DNA from: Zingiber officinale
Lineage: Eukaryota; Streptophyta; Magnoliopsida; Zingiberales; Zingiberaceae
NCBI RefSeq assembly: GCF_018446385.1
Contig: NC_056006.1
Span: forward strand, 1,798,001-1,862,000
Direction: 5' to 3'
Length of the DNA stretch: 64,000 bases
The notes below the pieces were generated by a model. The model was not told where the DNA came from. It was given only the letters and a program-made list of their open reading frames with translations, and did not search any database. The translations under genes were made by a program, and so were the position numbers. Below are positions 34,977-45,346 of this stretch, piece by piece; the stretch's first letter is position 1; each line of letters opens with the position of its first letter.

Positions 34977-36890
34977 CACAAAATGACGTTGTAGGCTGAA
35001 GATACATCCACAACTATGAAAATTGATCGGCGTGTTCACATCAGAGGCTCCTCCCCTAAGGATATGGCCAGTTTTATTTGGCCGAGCAATTGGACTTCAT
35101 TGCCCGTGAACCTATACAAAGGGGTTATCATGGTCCATGGGTTAGAGTTCACACAGCTCTATTTGCAGCTGCTCGAATGCTTGCTTGAAGATGATGTTAA
35201 CTGTACTACCTATAAATGTACGAGTGATGTTATAATTAGCTATAGCAGTCTTTATTATTAAAGCATCATCTTGGGGGACTTCTACCCCCTCTAAATCCCT
35301 GGGCCAGAAACTAATCTGTGGTCCGGCCACCCGTTTTGTGCTGCATCAAACCGCATGGATCTTCAATCGTCGAGCGTGTGACTTTCTTACTCGGCTAGAG
35401 TCCCCGTCAGTTGGTCCTCTTGCAATCATGCCAATACTGCCTCGAGCAGCATTGTTGCAATTTTCTTCTTGTTGTGTTGAGGGTTATTCTTGCTGAGCCC
35501 AAGCAGGTGTTTGAGCCTGCTCAATCTGAGGCTGATGTGCCTTTTGCTGCTGCTCGATCGCTCGATATTCAATTCTTAGCAGACTGTTTTGTCACTGGTA
35601 TAGTCGATGATTAGGAGCTGGAGAACGATAACGGTACCTGGGACTATTGTTTTGCCAGTTCCTTGCAAGAGAGTAACAATCCTCAATGTTATAGGTAGCT
35701 ATCCGATGGTATGTGTACCACCGTTGCATTTCCTGAGGAACCTCAACATGTTGTACGGCCTAGGGTCGTGGTTCTTGGTGCCCAATTTGAGAACCTGCCC
35801 AAGGTTCTCTTGGTGGTGGAGCAGGTTGTGTTGCGCGATCAACTACTGGGACAGGGGCAGGTGTGGTGACTTCCTTCTTCCGGACAACTTATGCTTCTTC
35901 GACATTGATGAACTCTGTTGCTCAGTTAAGTAGAAGGTCAAAATCCTAGGGAGGTCTTCTAGACAGATTGCGAAAGAAATCATTATCGGTGAGTCCTTGA
36001 GAAAAGACACTCACCAAAATCTTCGTGGTGGTGGTGGTGGTGGGAACATCCAAAGCCACCTAATTGAACCTTTTAATGTAGGCTCAAAATCTCCGTGGTG
36101 GCATTGGGAACATCTATAGCTATCTAATTGAACCTTTTAATGTAGGCTCGTAGTGTTTCTTTGGGCCATTGTTTGAGCGAAAAGATATTCCAAGGGGTCT
36201 TGTGATAGCGCCGATTGCTGGAGAAATGCTGAAGAAAAATCTTGCGAAAATCATTGAAATGACGAATAGAGTTATTTGGCAACCGCTTAAACCATCGTTG
36301 AGCCACCCCGCCGAATGTGGTGAGGAACATTCAGCATTTCACACCGTGCGCAAATTGCTAGAGCAGAGCCACATTCTCAAATTTGAGGAGATGATCCACT
36401 GGATCAGTTGTTCCCGAATACACTCCTACGTTCAAATTATGATTGTGTTTTAGCAATGGATCCTCTAGTACCCATTGAGAGAACGGGGTAATGATTCGTT
36501 CTGGAGAGCTATCACTAGCCACAACTTTTCATTTGTGCCTATCTTGGACAGGTGCTTCTCCCGAAGATTCTTGGAATGCTCCCCTTGTCCTAATTGCTCA
36601 AGCGATGTACGGAATAGTGTCCGGGGGCGACAGATTAGTGAAAGAGGCGCAGGAAGCAAACGAGCAAGGCTTTCCTCTTAAACGCCTCTTTCTCGCTGAT
36701 GCGCTGTTGTTGGCGCTGCTAGATTTGGCGATGGTATCGTAGCTCCAGTAGTTGCTTGCCTCTGCTGCAATGCTTTCTGCACTTGGGCCTCGACAATCAT
36801 CTCGAACTCCTCAAGCGTTATAGCAATAGTTGTGAATTTTCCAGCCTCTTCAATCTCGAAGCTTCAGATTTAGGCAAAAGTTCCCACAGA
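34977..36890 (-). pseudogene. Gypsy 2 protease-gag remnant
   Basis: Minus-strand reading: gag phrases lie at 36330-36124 (FLTTFGGVAQRWFKRLPNNS and WPKETLRAYIKRF). The protease lead-in lies at 35330-35142 (ISFWPRDLEGVEVPQDDALI, then ITRTFIGSTVNIIF). Compared with TFVDTGISVNIIF in Gypsy 1, the DT of the catalytic motif is missing, so this protease is dead. Stops and frame changes are frequent. A degenerate copy of the primer-site context (TTCCCACAGACAATATC) ends the region near 36890. Confidence 0.75.
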
Positions 36891-36892
36891 CA

Positions 36893-38300
36893 ATATCAAA
36901 TTTGATCATGTCCAAAGGGTAGGGAGATGGCGCGCTGGTTTTGGTGGCTAATTTGTTGACCGTTGGAAGACTTCTTCAACTTAGAATGGGGATTTCCTCC
37001 AATCCTGCACACAATTCCACGATTCAGCAAAATGTTAGTGACAAAAAATCAGGGAAGGGGTCCCTGACAAGGTCCTCCGACGCTTAAGTCAGTACGACAC
37101 CAGATGGAGGAATAAAGAACAGTAGAGAAAGTGCTCACACGAGAGTAAAGCTCAAATGATGCTGATTGTGTATCTTGCCAATAGAGAGGACCCCCTTTGT
37201 ATACCACCTCTCATAATCTCTGTGATCATGATCTGGCTCAAGTTGTCAGAATTTGTTAGATGATGAAAAGTGTACAACCTGGACCATCCGAAATGTTTAT
37301 ACGAGGAATTTTTTATCTACCCATTGATGTACCTCTTTTGTCGTTTACACTTCGCGCCATTACTGAGGCAGTTAGGGGAATATGCTGTTGTGATTAGCTG
37401 GCTTCTGAGGGACATAATAACCTTCAAAGAAGGCTTCAAAGGAATATTCCCCGACAAGTTTTGGTGATATGTTATAATATTATCAAAAGTTGTCTGCTGA
37501 GTATATCTCGGCTGATCTCAAAGGCCAACCTTATTTATGCCTGCCTTTGTGTTCATCTTATTGGTCATGTACTAAACACTATAAAAATCTATTCAGAGAC
37601 TGCTATGGTGTCCAAAGTATGGTGAGAATCCATTTGGGAAGTAATATCATTAATTGTATATTAAAATAGCATTTAAGAGACGATATGACATCAAGTAATT
37701 TCAAACCCGGCTAGCCTTTACCTGGCCAAAAGTTCATGTGAAGCCTCCAGAGGACAGGTGCCTTTAAGCCTGGCCGAACTTTCACCGCCCGAGCGTGTAT
37801 TGGGGACTTTATAAGACTAAGGGCCTAAACTCGGCCATCCTTTGCCCTACCGGCCTTTATCCGCCCGCATTTGTACTGAGGACTTTATGAGGCTAAGGGC
37901 GCTAAACTCGATCGGCCTTTGCCCAACCGACCTTTATTCACCCACGTTTGTATTGAGGACTTTATGAGTCTAAGGGTGCTAAACCTGGCCAGCCTTTGTC
38001 CGATCGGCCTTTATCTGCCCGCGTTTGTATTGAGGACTTTATGAGGCTAAGGGCGCTAAACCCGACCGACCTTTATTTACCCACATTTGTATTGAGGACT
38101 TTATGAGGCTAAGAGCGCTAAACCTGGCTTGCCTTTGCCCGAATGACCTTTATTCGGCCGCATTTGTATTGACTTTATGACACTAAGGGCGTCAAACCCG
38201 ACCGGCCTTTGCCCGACCAACTTTTATCCGCTCGCGTTTGTATTGAGGACTTTATGAGGCTAGGGGCGCTAAACCCGACCGGCATACACAGAGAGCCTTT
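36893..38300 (-). mobile_element. Gypsy 2 5' LTR and adjoining repeat region
   Basis: The segment starts after the degenerate primer site and resembles, with strong divergence, the Gypsy 1 LTR end (GGGAAGGGGTCCCTGAC, CTCCGACGCTTAAGTCAG). The right boundary is not defined because a 77 bp tandem array follows. No credible ORF. Confidence 0.5.
37750..38285. repeat. Minisatellite, ~77 bp unit
   Basis: About seven units contain GAGGACTTTATGAGGCTAAG, GGCGCTAAACCCGACC and GGCCTTTGCCCGACC, then TTTATCCGCCCGCGTTTGTA. The period is about 77 bp; one unit is shortened. It is unrelated in sequence to the 28 and 37 bp arrays but lies in an equivalent place beside a Gypsy LTR. Confidence 0.85.
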
Positions 38301-38938
38301 AGTACCTTGAGCCCCATTAACCTGTCATCAGCTGTGCAAGTTTAAAGAGTTTTTAGAAGGCTAAAGTGCCTAGAGCCCTGACGGTCTTTCATCCGGCTGA
38401 ACTCCTTGGAATCCGGCCGGTCATTTATTGACCGAGCGCATTATCTCTTTAGTTTCAAAGTAAAACCCTAGAGTCATTATGTCCGACCGGGTTCGTAGCC
38501 AGTCGTCCGTATCTGGGCATCCTGCTATAAGGCCGCACGGACAAGATCTGAGAACTTGGAGGTTGGGCAATCAACAGAACTAGGTGTGGAATGATCCTCT
38601 GTCCTAACTTTGATCGCCACATTACCTTAAATTTGGCTACCACGTCATCTTCTAGATTTGCTCACTATAACCCATATCACATACCATACAAGATTCAGTC
38701 AATCGAAAAGGCTTAACTCAAATGATACATCATATGTCAGCCCAAGAGAATCCCTGACTGTTGTAAAAAGCCTGCAGCAATCGGATAGATGTGCTAGCAG
38801 ATCATATTTATAATTTACAACCAAAAATCAAAAAGATAGGCAACTGGGTAACAGGTTCATAATCCTATGTAAGTCATAAAAGAATGACTATGAAAAGAAA
38901 AGGAATTATGGGTCACAATCAAGGTCTTAAACACGAAA
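38300..38938. other. No feature recognised
   Basis: GC-moderate then AT-rich sequence, probably the outer part of the Gypsy 2 LTR followed by old flank. I see no gene or clear element boundary. Confidence 0.5.
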
Positions 38939-39249
38939 TCAAATCCTCTGTCCCCGTGTTCCACACATCATCTCAGCCCATCGGCTGAAGGCCGGCGCTC
39001 CGATCAATACTATAACTCTTAGGGAAGGTGAACCCAAGGGGATCGCCATCGGCACGATCGGCGCCGGAATCCGGCCGGATCTGAGCAGGGGCCAGATTCC
39101 GGCGCCGATCGTGCCGATGACAACCTCCTTGGGTTCACCTTCCCCAAGGGTTATAGTATTGATCGGGACAGAGGCCGGAGGCCGCCGGCAGTGGGCTGGG
39201 ACGATGAGTAGGACACGGGGACAGGTGATATTGGGGACAGAGGATTTGA
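38939..39249. mobile_element. GC-rich foldback (MITE-like) element, ~311 bp
   Basis: The ends are inverted copies of (T)CAAATCCTCTGTCCCC (left 38941-38955; right 39233-39247). Inside, 39001-39039 pairs with 39127-39165, and 39051-39071 pairs perfectly with 39095-39115 around a 23-base loop. Nearly the whole element can fold into one hairpin. It is much more GC-rich than its surroundings and has no ORF. No target duplication was identified, so the transposon class is unknown. Confidence 0.75.
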
Positions 39250-40128
39250 ACTCCTTAAACACTCATCTGATGCTAACTACTGGGAATCACTAAAAACTTG
39301 CTTCATTTCCAGAACAATAGGTACAACTTCCTAAGGATTATAGTGATAATCCACCAAAACATACTTGATTGAACTTCTTGGGCAACTCAATTATCTAAAG
39401 GCAACCAAGGAAAGTGTTGAAGCCATTAACTAAATGGATTGATCCATCATCTCCTTTATAAATAAGGCTTCAATAAAACAACCTGTGGACCAATTCCCCC
39501 ACCCTAGATCCAGAACCTTCAATGCACAAAGAAACAAACCAAGGTAACAGGTCCTGGGATGATAGGAATACCACAATAGGCTCATCGTGGAGAGGTGGAA
39601 GACTGTTTCAAATAGACGATTAGTGATAATCTACGTGACTTCCAGAGCAATTTGAGATATTGTTCTGTGATTCCATTTTCCAATGAAGCCAATTGCAGAC
39701 TCATTCTAACAGCAAGTTAATTTCTATGAACTGGCATGCAAAGATAACACAGAGTAAATAGAAAATATAACAAGAAATGAATTCAAATCTAAGCCTAGAA
39801 GATTATGATCCAAGATTCTAGCTCACGATGTATTCGGCAACGTCAAGTTGAAGTATCCACCCATCACTTCTTTATTTCTTATTCATCACCAGGGTATTTA
39901 GAACACTTTGGGAAGCAGTTATCTACATATTTGCAGGAGCATCAATGAAACAACTAAGAAAAATAAATCAATAAAATCAAAGCCAAAAATAAACTAAAGA
40001 AATAACTAGAACATGGTTTTTCTTAAAATTGGAAGGTTGAGATGGCTATTCCAGAAGGAACAAAGAAACATAGTTAAAGTGTTAAAAGCGATCTTCCAGA
40101 AAGAATGAAACATTGAACAAGAGTGTAC
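39250..40128. other. No feature recognised
   Basis: AT-rich sequence between the hairpin element and the last recognisable exon of the peptidase pseudogene. Further exons of that gene would be expected here on the minus strand, but I do not see them. Confidence 0.5.
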
Positions 40129-41184
40129 CTGGAATTTATAACCTCAGCTAGCAAACCCAAGGCAATGCTGAAGAATAGGGGATGACTTCGAAGACCTTGT
40201 TCAACATTCTCTTCAATGGCTTCCTCTTCCAGAAGAATTCTTCCAAGCTTAAAGATGAATCTCACCTAGATCTACATGCCTATTTTCATTTTCTTTAAAG
40301 ATACTTTACTCTCACTCAATCAAATATTTCAAGTAAATAACTTGTTCCTAAATTTGATAATCTTCTGGACACAATCAATTTTTTTTTATTAGTGCTCATT
40401 AAATAATTTGTAAACATATTTGTTCACCTTACATTATTGTCATCAAGAAACCTTTTGAAAGAATGCAGACTTCAATGAGTACATTGGAGCTTGTTGAACT
40501 GACTGTCCCCAGATAATCAAAACTGCAGACTTCAATGTCTTCCTCAGTGAAATCTCCAACGATACTAACCTACAAGAACAACAGATGGTCAGAACAGTAC
40601 TCTAATGTAAGTATCCAACAATATTTACTGGTTTATGCCTTATTAATAACCTAACAAAGATAAGATTAAAAGGATAAAAAGTTCAGTACAAAAAGAAATC
40701 AGTTATAAAGGACAAAATAATGAGAAAAAATTGTCCACCTCCATATTGTCTGCAACAAATTGATTCATTTTTAACTGATTGAAGTGTCAAATTTTCTAAT
40801 GACTCTGGACTTGGCTCAACAAATATCTCTCATCAGCGTTTAGCATTCCAAGCATAAGTTTGCAAGTAGTTGAACGTTCCAAGCTCTTCGGGATTGAACG
40901 ATAATAGGATAAATACAACTGCTTTGCTCTATCAAATGCATCTTCTAGCCAAACACTGTGCTGAAAGACAGTCACAATAAGAAACATATAAGCTTTAACT
41001 TGATCTAGTATAAATTTAACTATGAATGTACAGCACAGGAAATTAATCTCTACAGCCTACAGGGATAAACTTGAAAATGGATTCGGAACAAAATAGTTTC
41101 CTCGAGTACCATGTGAAGAAGTTGGAAAGCTGCACGCATTTCGTCATCTCTCAAAGTAATACAGAATTCCATTGCAGTGAACTA
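40129..41184 (-). pseudogene. Fragment of M16 metallopeptidase gene resembling stromal processing peptidase
   Basis: Four exon-like pieces in correct order on the minus strand match a plant M16 (insulinase-type) peptidase. I recognise it as close to the chloroplast stromal processing peptidase, which cleaves transit peptides. A (41181-41101): FTAMEFCITLRDDEMRAAF. B (40960-40739), after a TTTCAG acceptor: SVWLEDAFDRAKQLYLSYYR, then in shifted frames EPSPESLENLTLQSVK and MNQFVADNMEV. C (from 40569, after TTGTAG): VSIVGDFTEEDIEVCSFDYL. D (about 40264-40129): HPLFFSIALGLLAEVINSR, then GT. A stop precedes piece A, piece B has two frameshifts, the donor after piece A is not GT, and exons between C and D are absent. 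The zinc-binding N-terminal part is not present. It is a dead internal fragment. Confidence 0.72.
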
Positions 41185-41801
41185 CTCGGTGGACTCTAGC
41201 GAGCAATTGATTAACACAGAAAAGTTCTTCTTGGAGAAGAGAAGAAGAATCAACATTCCAAAGCAGCTCAAGAAAGTCTGGATTTGCACTGAACCAACTT
41301 GACTCATATGTAAGTATGACCTATGTATGTCCAATACCGAACTAGTCGGGACAAAAATTTTCCAACTGGAACAACTAAAATTTTACCATATGAATAATTT
41401 TTTTACTTGATGTTAATATGTAATGGTTGAATTAATCGTTGATTTAAAACAGTCATTATTGATGACCAAGCGGCTGGAGGCAATGAATAATCATTACTTG
41501 GTCATTCAATGTAGCAAAAGCATATAAAAAAAATGATAAACCTAGTTCACCTTATTGACTGGCCCTGGGGTAACCGGTCCGGTCCCATGAAATTTTCCTA
41601 CCGGCCACCAGCGTAAATCAGGAAGCGCGCTCTGCAGGCATCCCAAGAGTCTGGCATTCTTTGGTTGTGTGTCCCATTTGGAATACAAATTCATGTAAAT
41701 ACGACATACCTAGAGATCAAACCATGAGTGTCTGGATGAGAACCTGGATGTCCTACTGCGGCACCAAAGCCCCGGGGACACAGTGAAAGGATATATGTGG
41801 T
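41185..41801. other. No feature recognised
   Basis: Upstream flank of the peptidase fragment. Reading the minus strand just above the stop at 41182-41184 gives a frame with CFGMLILLLFSKKNFSVLI that might be more of the same gene, but I cannot support it. GC-richer sequence from 41560 on may belong with the SINE insertion. Confidence 0.4.
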
Positions 41802-41990
41802 AAAAAAAAGATGATTCGCTCCCCCTTGCGCCCCCCCGCCAACCCGTCCTTAGGCCAATACGGAGGAGGTAAATCACGGGGGGTTGCTAGCCATTAGTGC
41901 AGGTGGCTAAGTTATGGGGAGGGAATGCTCGGACACACCGAGTTTCGACCCCGAGACCTCTCCTTATACTTTAACCATCGCACCGTCCCA
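41802..41990 (-). mobile_element. tRNA-derived SINE-like element
   Basis: On the minus strand it begins GGGACGGTGCGATGGTTAAA (A-box-like, 41990-41971). About 30 bp on it has TCTCGGGGTCGAAACTCGG, a B-box-like GGTCGAAAC. It ends in a T tract (GAATCATCTTTTTTTTACC). Length, internal pol III-type boxes and a T-rich tail fit plant Au-like SINEs. No target duplication was found. Confidence 0.6.
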
Positions 41991-42279
41991 AGGGGGCATA
42001 GAGAAAGCACATAGCTCTTATAAGAGGAGGTCATGACCTTGAGAACAGGGAGAATAATAGAAAAAAGAGAATCCTCCACCTTTGTTTCTCATCTTTCTTC
42101 TTTGTCGTGCACTCACTTGCCAACTCTATTGGTGATAGCGTTCGAGTATTCTCTCAGTTCACCAAGAACAATTAGTACTTGATTGTCAACATGGTTTTAC
42201 CATTATATCCTGAGAAACAAATGTCCATCGTAACCTTGACGCACTGTCGGAGGAGGACGAATCTATTTTAAGAAAACGG

Positions 42280-42497
42280 TGTCAAACTCAGGCCTCAGTA
42301 TCAGCCTCGTGTTTCGGCATCATCTCAGCCTCATGTCTTAGCGTCATCTCGACCTCGTGTCTATGCATCTCAGTCTTGGTCTTGACAGGAATCTCTGGTC
42401 GCAGTAGATGTCTCAGGTCACGGTAGACGTCTCTAGTCTCGGCATATATCTCTGGTCACGACAGACATCTCTGGTCATAGTAGACATCTTTGGTCTC
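42280..42497. repeat. Minisatellite, 19-24 bp units, split by a solo LTR
   Basis: Units such as CTGGTCACGGTAGACATCT (19 bp) are preceded by longer 24 bp variants (CAGCCTCATGTCTTAGCGTC + ATCT). The last unit, TTGGTCTCGGTAG, is interrupted by the solo LTR and completed by ACATCT at 44339, with further partial units to about 44380. Confidence 0.8.
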
Positions 42498-42502
42498 GGT
42501 AG

Positions 42503-44333
42503 TGTTGGGTTTTTCGGGCCGCGAAAATCACTTTTTCGCGTCGCGAAAACCCCGAAACCCCGTCACCGGATCCGTTCGAAGTAAAATAAAACAAAATTTG
42601 AGTACGAGTTTACTAAAGCCGAGATCTACACTAGGAGAAGAGTCTTTACCCTTGATGCGCGCCCTTTGCGAATCCCGCTCGTCCAAGGTGCCGGATCTCA
42701 AGATTGTCAAAGTAGACAATCCTCTACACGTATCCACACGAACAAATCAATGGAGGGAGAGCCTTAGAGTGTGCTAGCACTCCTAGAGGGTCTCGGCCAA
42801 GGAGGAGGAGAGGGAGAGCAAGAATATGCAAGGAGGAAGATGATAGAATCAATTGGCTTGAATGAAAAATCAATCTCATTCACTCACAAAAGTGGCCAGC
42901 CACATGTGTAACTCCTTCTCATTTAATGTGGCCGATCACATTAAATTGAAAGGGGATTTGTAACCTCCATGAGGTGGCACACACATGTGCTAGCCTTGAT
43001 GATGTGGCACATCATCATTGGTTCTCCTAATGCCAACTCACAAATGAGGTGGCAAATGGTCAAGTCAATCTTGACCTTTCATCTTCCTTCTCTCAAGTCA
43101 AGTCAAACTTGACCAAATCTCTCTCATGGTTGATCTAATCTAACCATTTGATTCAAACCAACTTAATATAATGAATCTAATTCATTTAATTCAATTGATT
43201 CAATGAGTCATAATCTAAATTAGACTCATTGAACACATGAATTAACTTGAGTCCAACTCAATTAGCTCAATTAGGATTACTCTTAATCCAATTTGATTCA
43301 TCACATGAATCTAATCCTCTTGGTTCATCATATGAACCTAATCTCCATCTAATTGTCCTTTGTGTGTGACCCTATAGGTTCTTGTAACATTGGCAATGCC
43401 CCTAACCTATTTAGGAGCATAAGTAATGAGCGGTATCTAGCAACACATCATTACTACCCAAGTTACAAGAATGTTGAGATCCAACATCACCTTGTGACTA
43501 CTAATTGTGACTCCTCACAATATATGACATTGTCCTTCTATCCTAGACATCTAGATTGATCAATGTGAGGCATAGACCGTGTCATCCTCTAATCAATCTA
43601 AATCTTGAACTTCAAGTAGACTCACTAAATCAAATGAGCTCAATATCTCATATTGACTCATTTGAGAATGGCCATGCACTTCGTGGTCTCACTCTATCAA
43701 GAATATCGATATCTCTCCCGTCATATAGGAGGGATAGATCTCATCTACATCACTCACATCCCTCCGCATAATTTGTTACATACCTAATAATCGTCTTTAT
43801 AGTCCACCCAGTTACGGGTGACGTTTGACGAAACCAAAGTATATAACTCCTTATGTAGGGAACCATGGTGACTTCAGGTCTAAGGACTAGTAGTCATACT
43901 AATAGCCACATGAGAAAGTATATGACACTCATATAACGATCCATGATATTTTCTTATGGCGGGTCATTCAGTATACATTCTCCAATGCATACTCATGTGT
44001 CAACTTGATATCTCTATATCTATGACTTGTGAGATCAAGTCATCGAGTTGACCTACATGCTAGTCTTATTGCATTAACATTGTCCCTGAATATTAATACT
44101 CGACTAGGAATGATTAAGAGTAGTGTTCCCTATATCATCTCACTATCAATTCAACCAATCGATTGATATAGGTAAGAACCTTCTACTCAAGGACGCTATT
44201 ATACTTAGTTTATTTGACAACAATACAAGTAAGTATAATAACCAAAAACAAATGCTTTTATTTATATAAGAATATGATACAACAAGTCCATAATACAATC
44301 ATCAAATGATTGGCTCTAGAGCTCTAACTAACA
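42503..44333 (-). mobile_element. Solo LTR, 1831 bp, TSD GGTAG
   Basis: On plus the element starts TGTTGGGTTTTTCGG and ends CTCTAACTAACA, giving TG...CA ends. On the minus strand it begins TGTTAGTTAGAGC. GGTAG flanks it on both sides (42498-42502 and 44334-44338), and rejoining the flanks restores a minisatellite unit. No internal genes or second LTR. Probably Copia, from the TGTTAG start. A CG-rich inverted motif (TTTCGGGCCGCGAAAATCAC, then TTTTTCGCGTCGCGAAAA) lies at the left end. Confidence 0.9.
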
Positions 44334-44338
44334 GGTAG

Positions 44339-45346
44339 ACATCTCTGTCCCAGGTCTCGGCCAAGTCTTCCCGACAGTCCAGCCTTCCAAATAGTTCATC
44401 TTTTCTTGCTTGACAACTCGAGATTATTAGGTCATCTCAATAGGTCTGATGGTGATTTTAGTTTGCAATTTTAATTTCAATGTATCCCCTATCTCAGGCA
44501 TGCAATCTTCATCGTGAAAGATTGCCCAACATGCATTTCACTCCTCCCGTGATTGGTTGGATATCTAGATATTTTCTCTCTCATATTGTTATGTTAATAA
44601 GTGGGTCATTTCTTTTTCATAGTATATTGTTCAGTTTATTGTTTATTACAGTAATAGAACTATCAATCCCCATTAATCTAGCAACTTTCTGTAAGCAACA
44701 ATTAATTCTATACAAAGCGCATGAGCTGTCTTCACCAGCATCCATCTATTTGTCATCGAAATATATACATATATAACAAAGTAGCATGAATTTCCCAAAA
44801 AACAAACTCAATCAGGATCATCAAAAAATGCATCCCAAGACAGAGCCACTGCAAGTTCACACTAATAAAAAAATATAAAACCAGTTAGTTCTGATGACAT
44901 ACAAACAATTCGATGTTGAAATTAGATTTTAAGTCAAACAGAGACCGCTACAAATTATCATTAATTCTGAAATTTTCCATGTCCATGCACAATAACATTT
45001 TAAAGGGGAAAACAATCAATTCCAGTTTTACAAAGAAAGCAGAGACATGGTGAGTGCCCTGCTGAAGTTGTATCCCTGAAGGTCCGCTCTTGAAGCTGAA
45101 TGGAATGCAAAGTTTGCAGAGCTAAAATGTATTATGACAGCCAAGGTTCCATACAAGAGTGACTTGAAGTGAAAATAATTTTACACAGTAATTCACTCAA
45201 AATCAAATTGTTTTAAAAATTAGGCAATACACATATAAATACAGAGGATTAGAAGTTTCAAAAAAAAAACACTTAATAAGGCTAGAACATTAAGCAAACA
45301 AAACACACATAATCAACATAGCAACACCATTGAGACCAAGTCCCTA
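44339..45346. other. Downstream flank of WAK with a WAK 5' relic
   Basis: No gene. At about 45036-45072, GCAGAGACATGGTGAGTGCC, then CTGCTGAAGTTGTAT, matches the region around the start codon of the WAK pseudogene at 7765-7804 on the same strand. It looks like the leftover 5' end of a further tandem WAK. Confidence 0.5.

Noticed and set aside
39001-39165. GC-rich inverted repeat as a possible rho-independent terminator or riboswitch
   Set aside because: Far too long and bounded by matching element-like ends; the window is plant nuclear DNA where such terminators do not apply.
40074-40265. Possible small independent gene at the LRSHPLFFSIALGLL frame
   Set aside because: The sequence matches one exon of the M16 peptidase and ends in a splice donor, so it is part of the pseudogene and not a separate gene.
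41940-41990. A genuine tRNA gene
   Set aside because: A-box- and B-box-like motifs are present but no cloverleaf, anticodon arm or acceptor stem can be formed; a SINE fits better.
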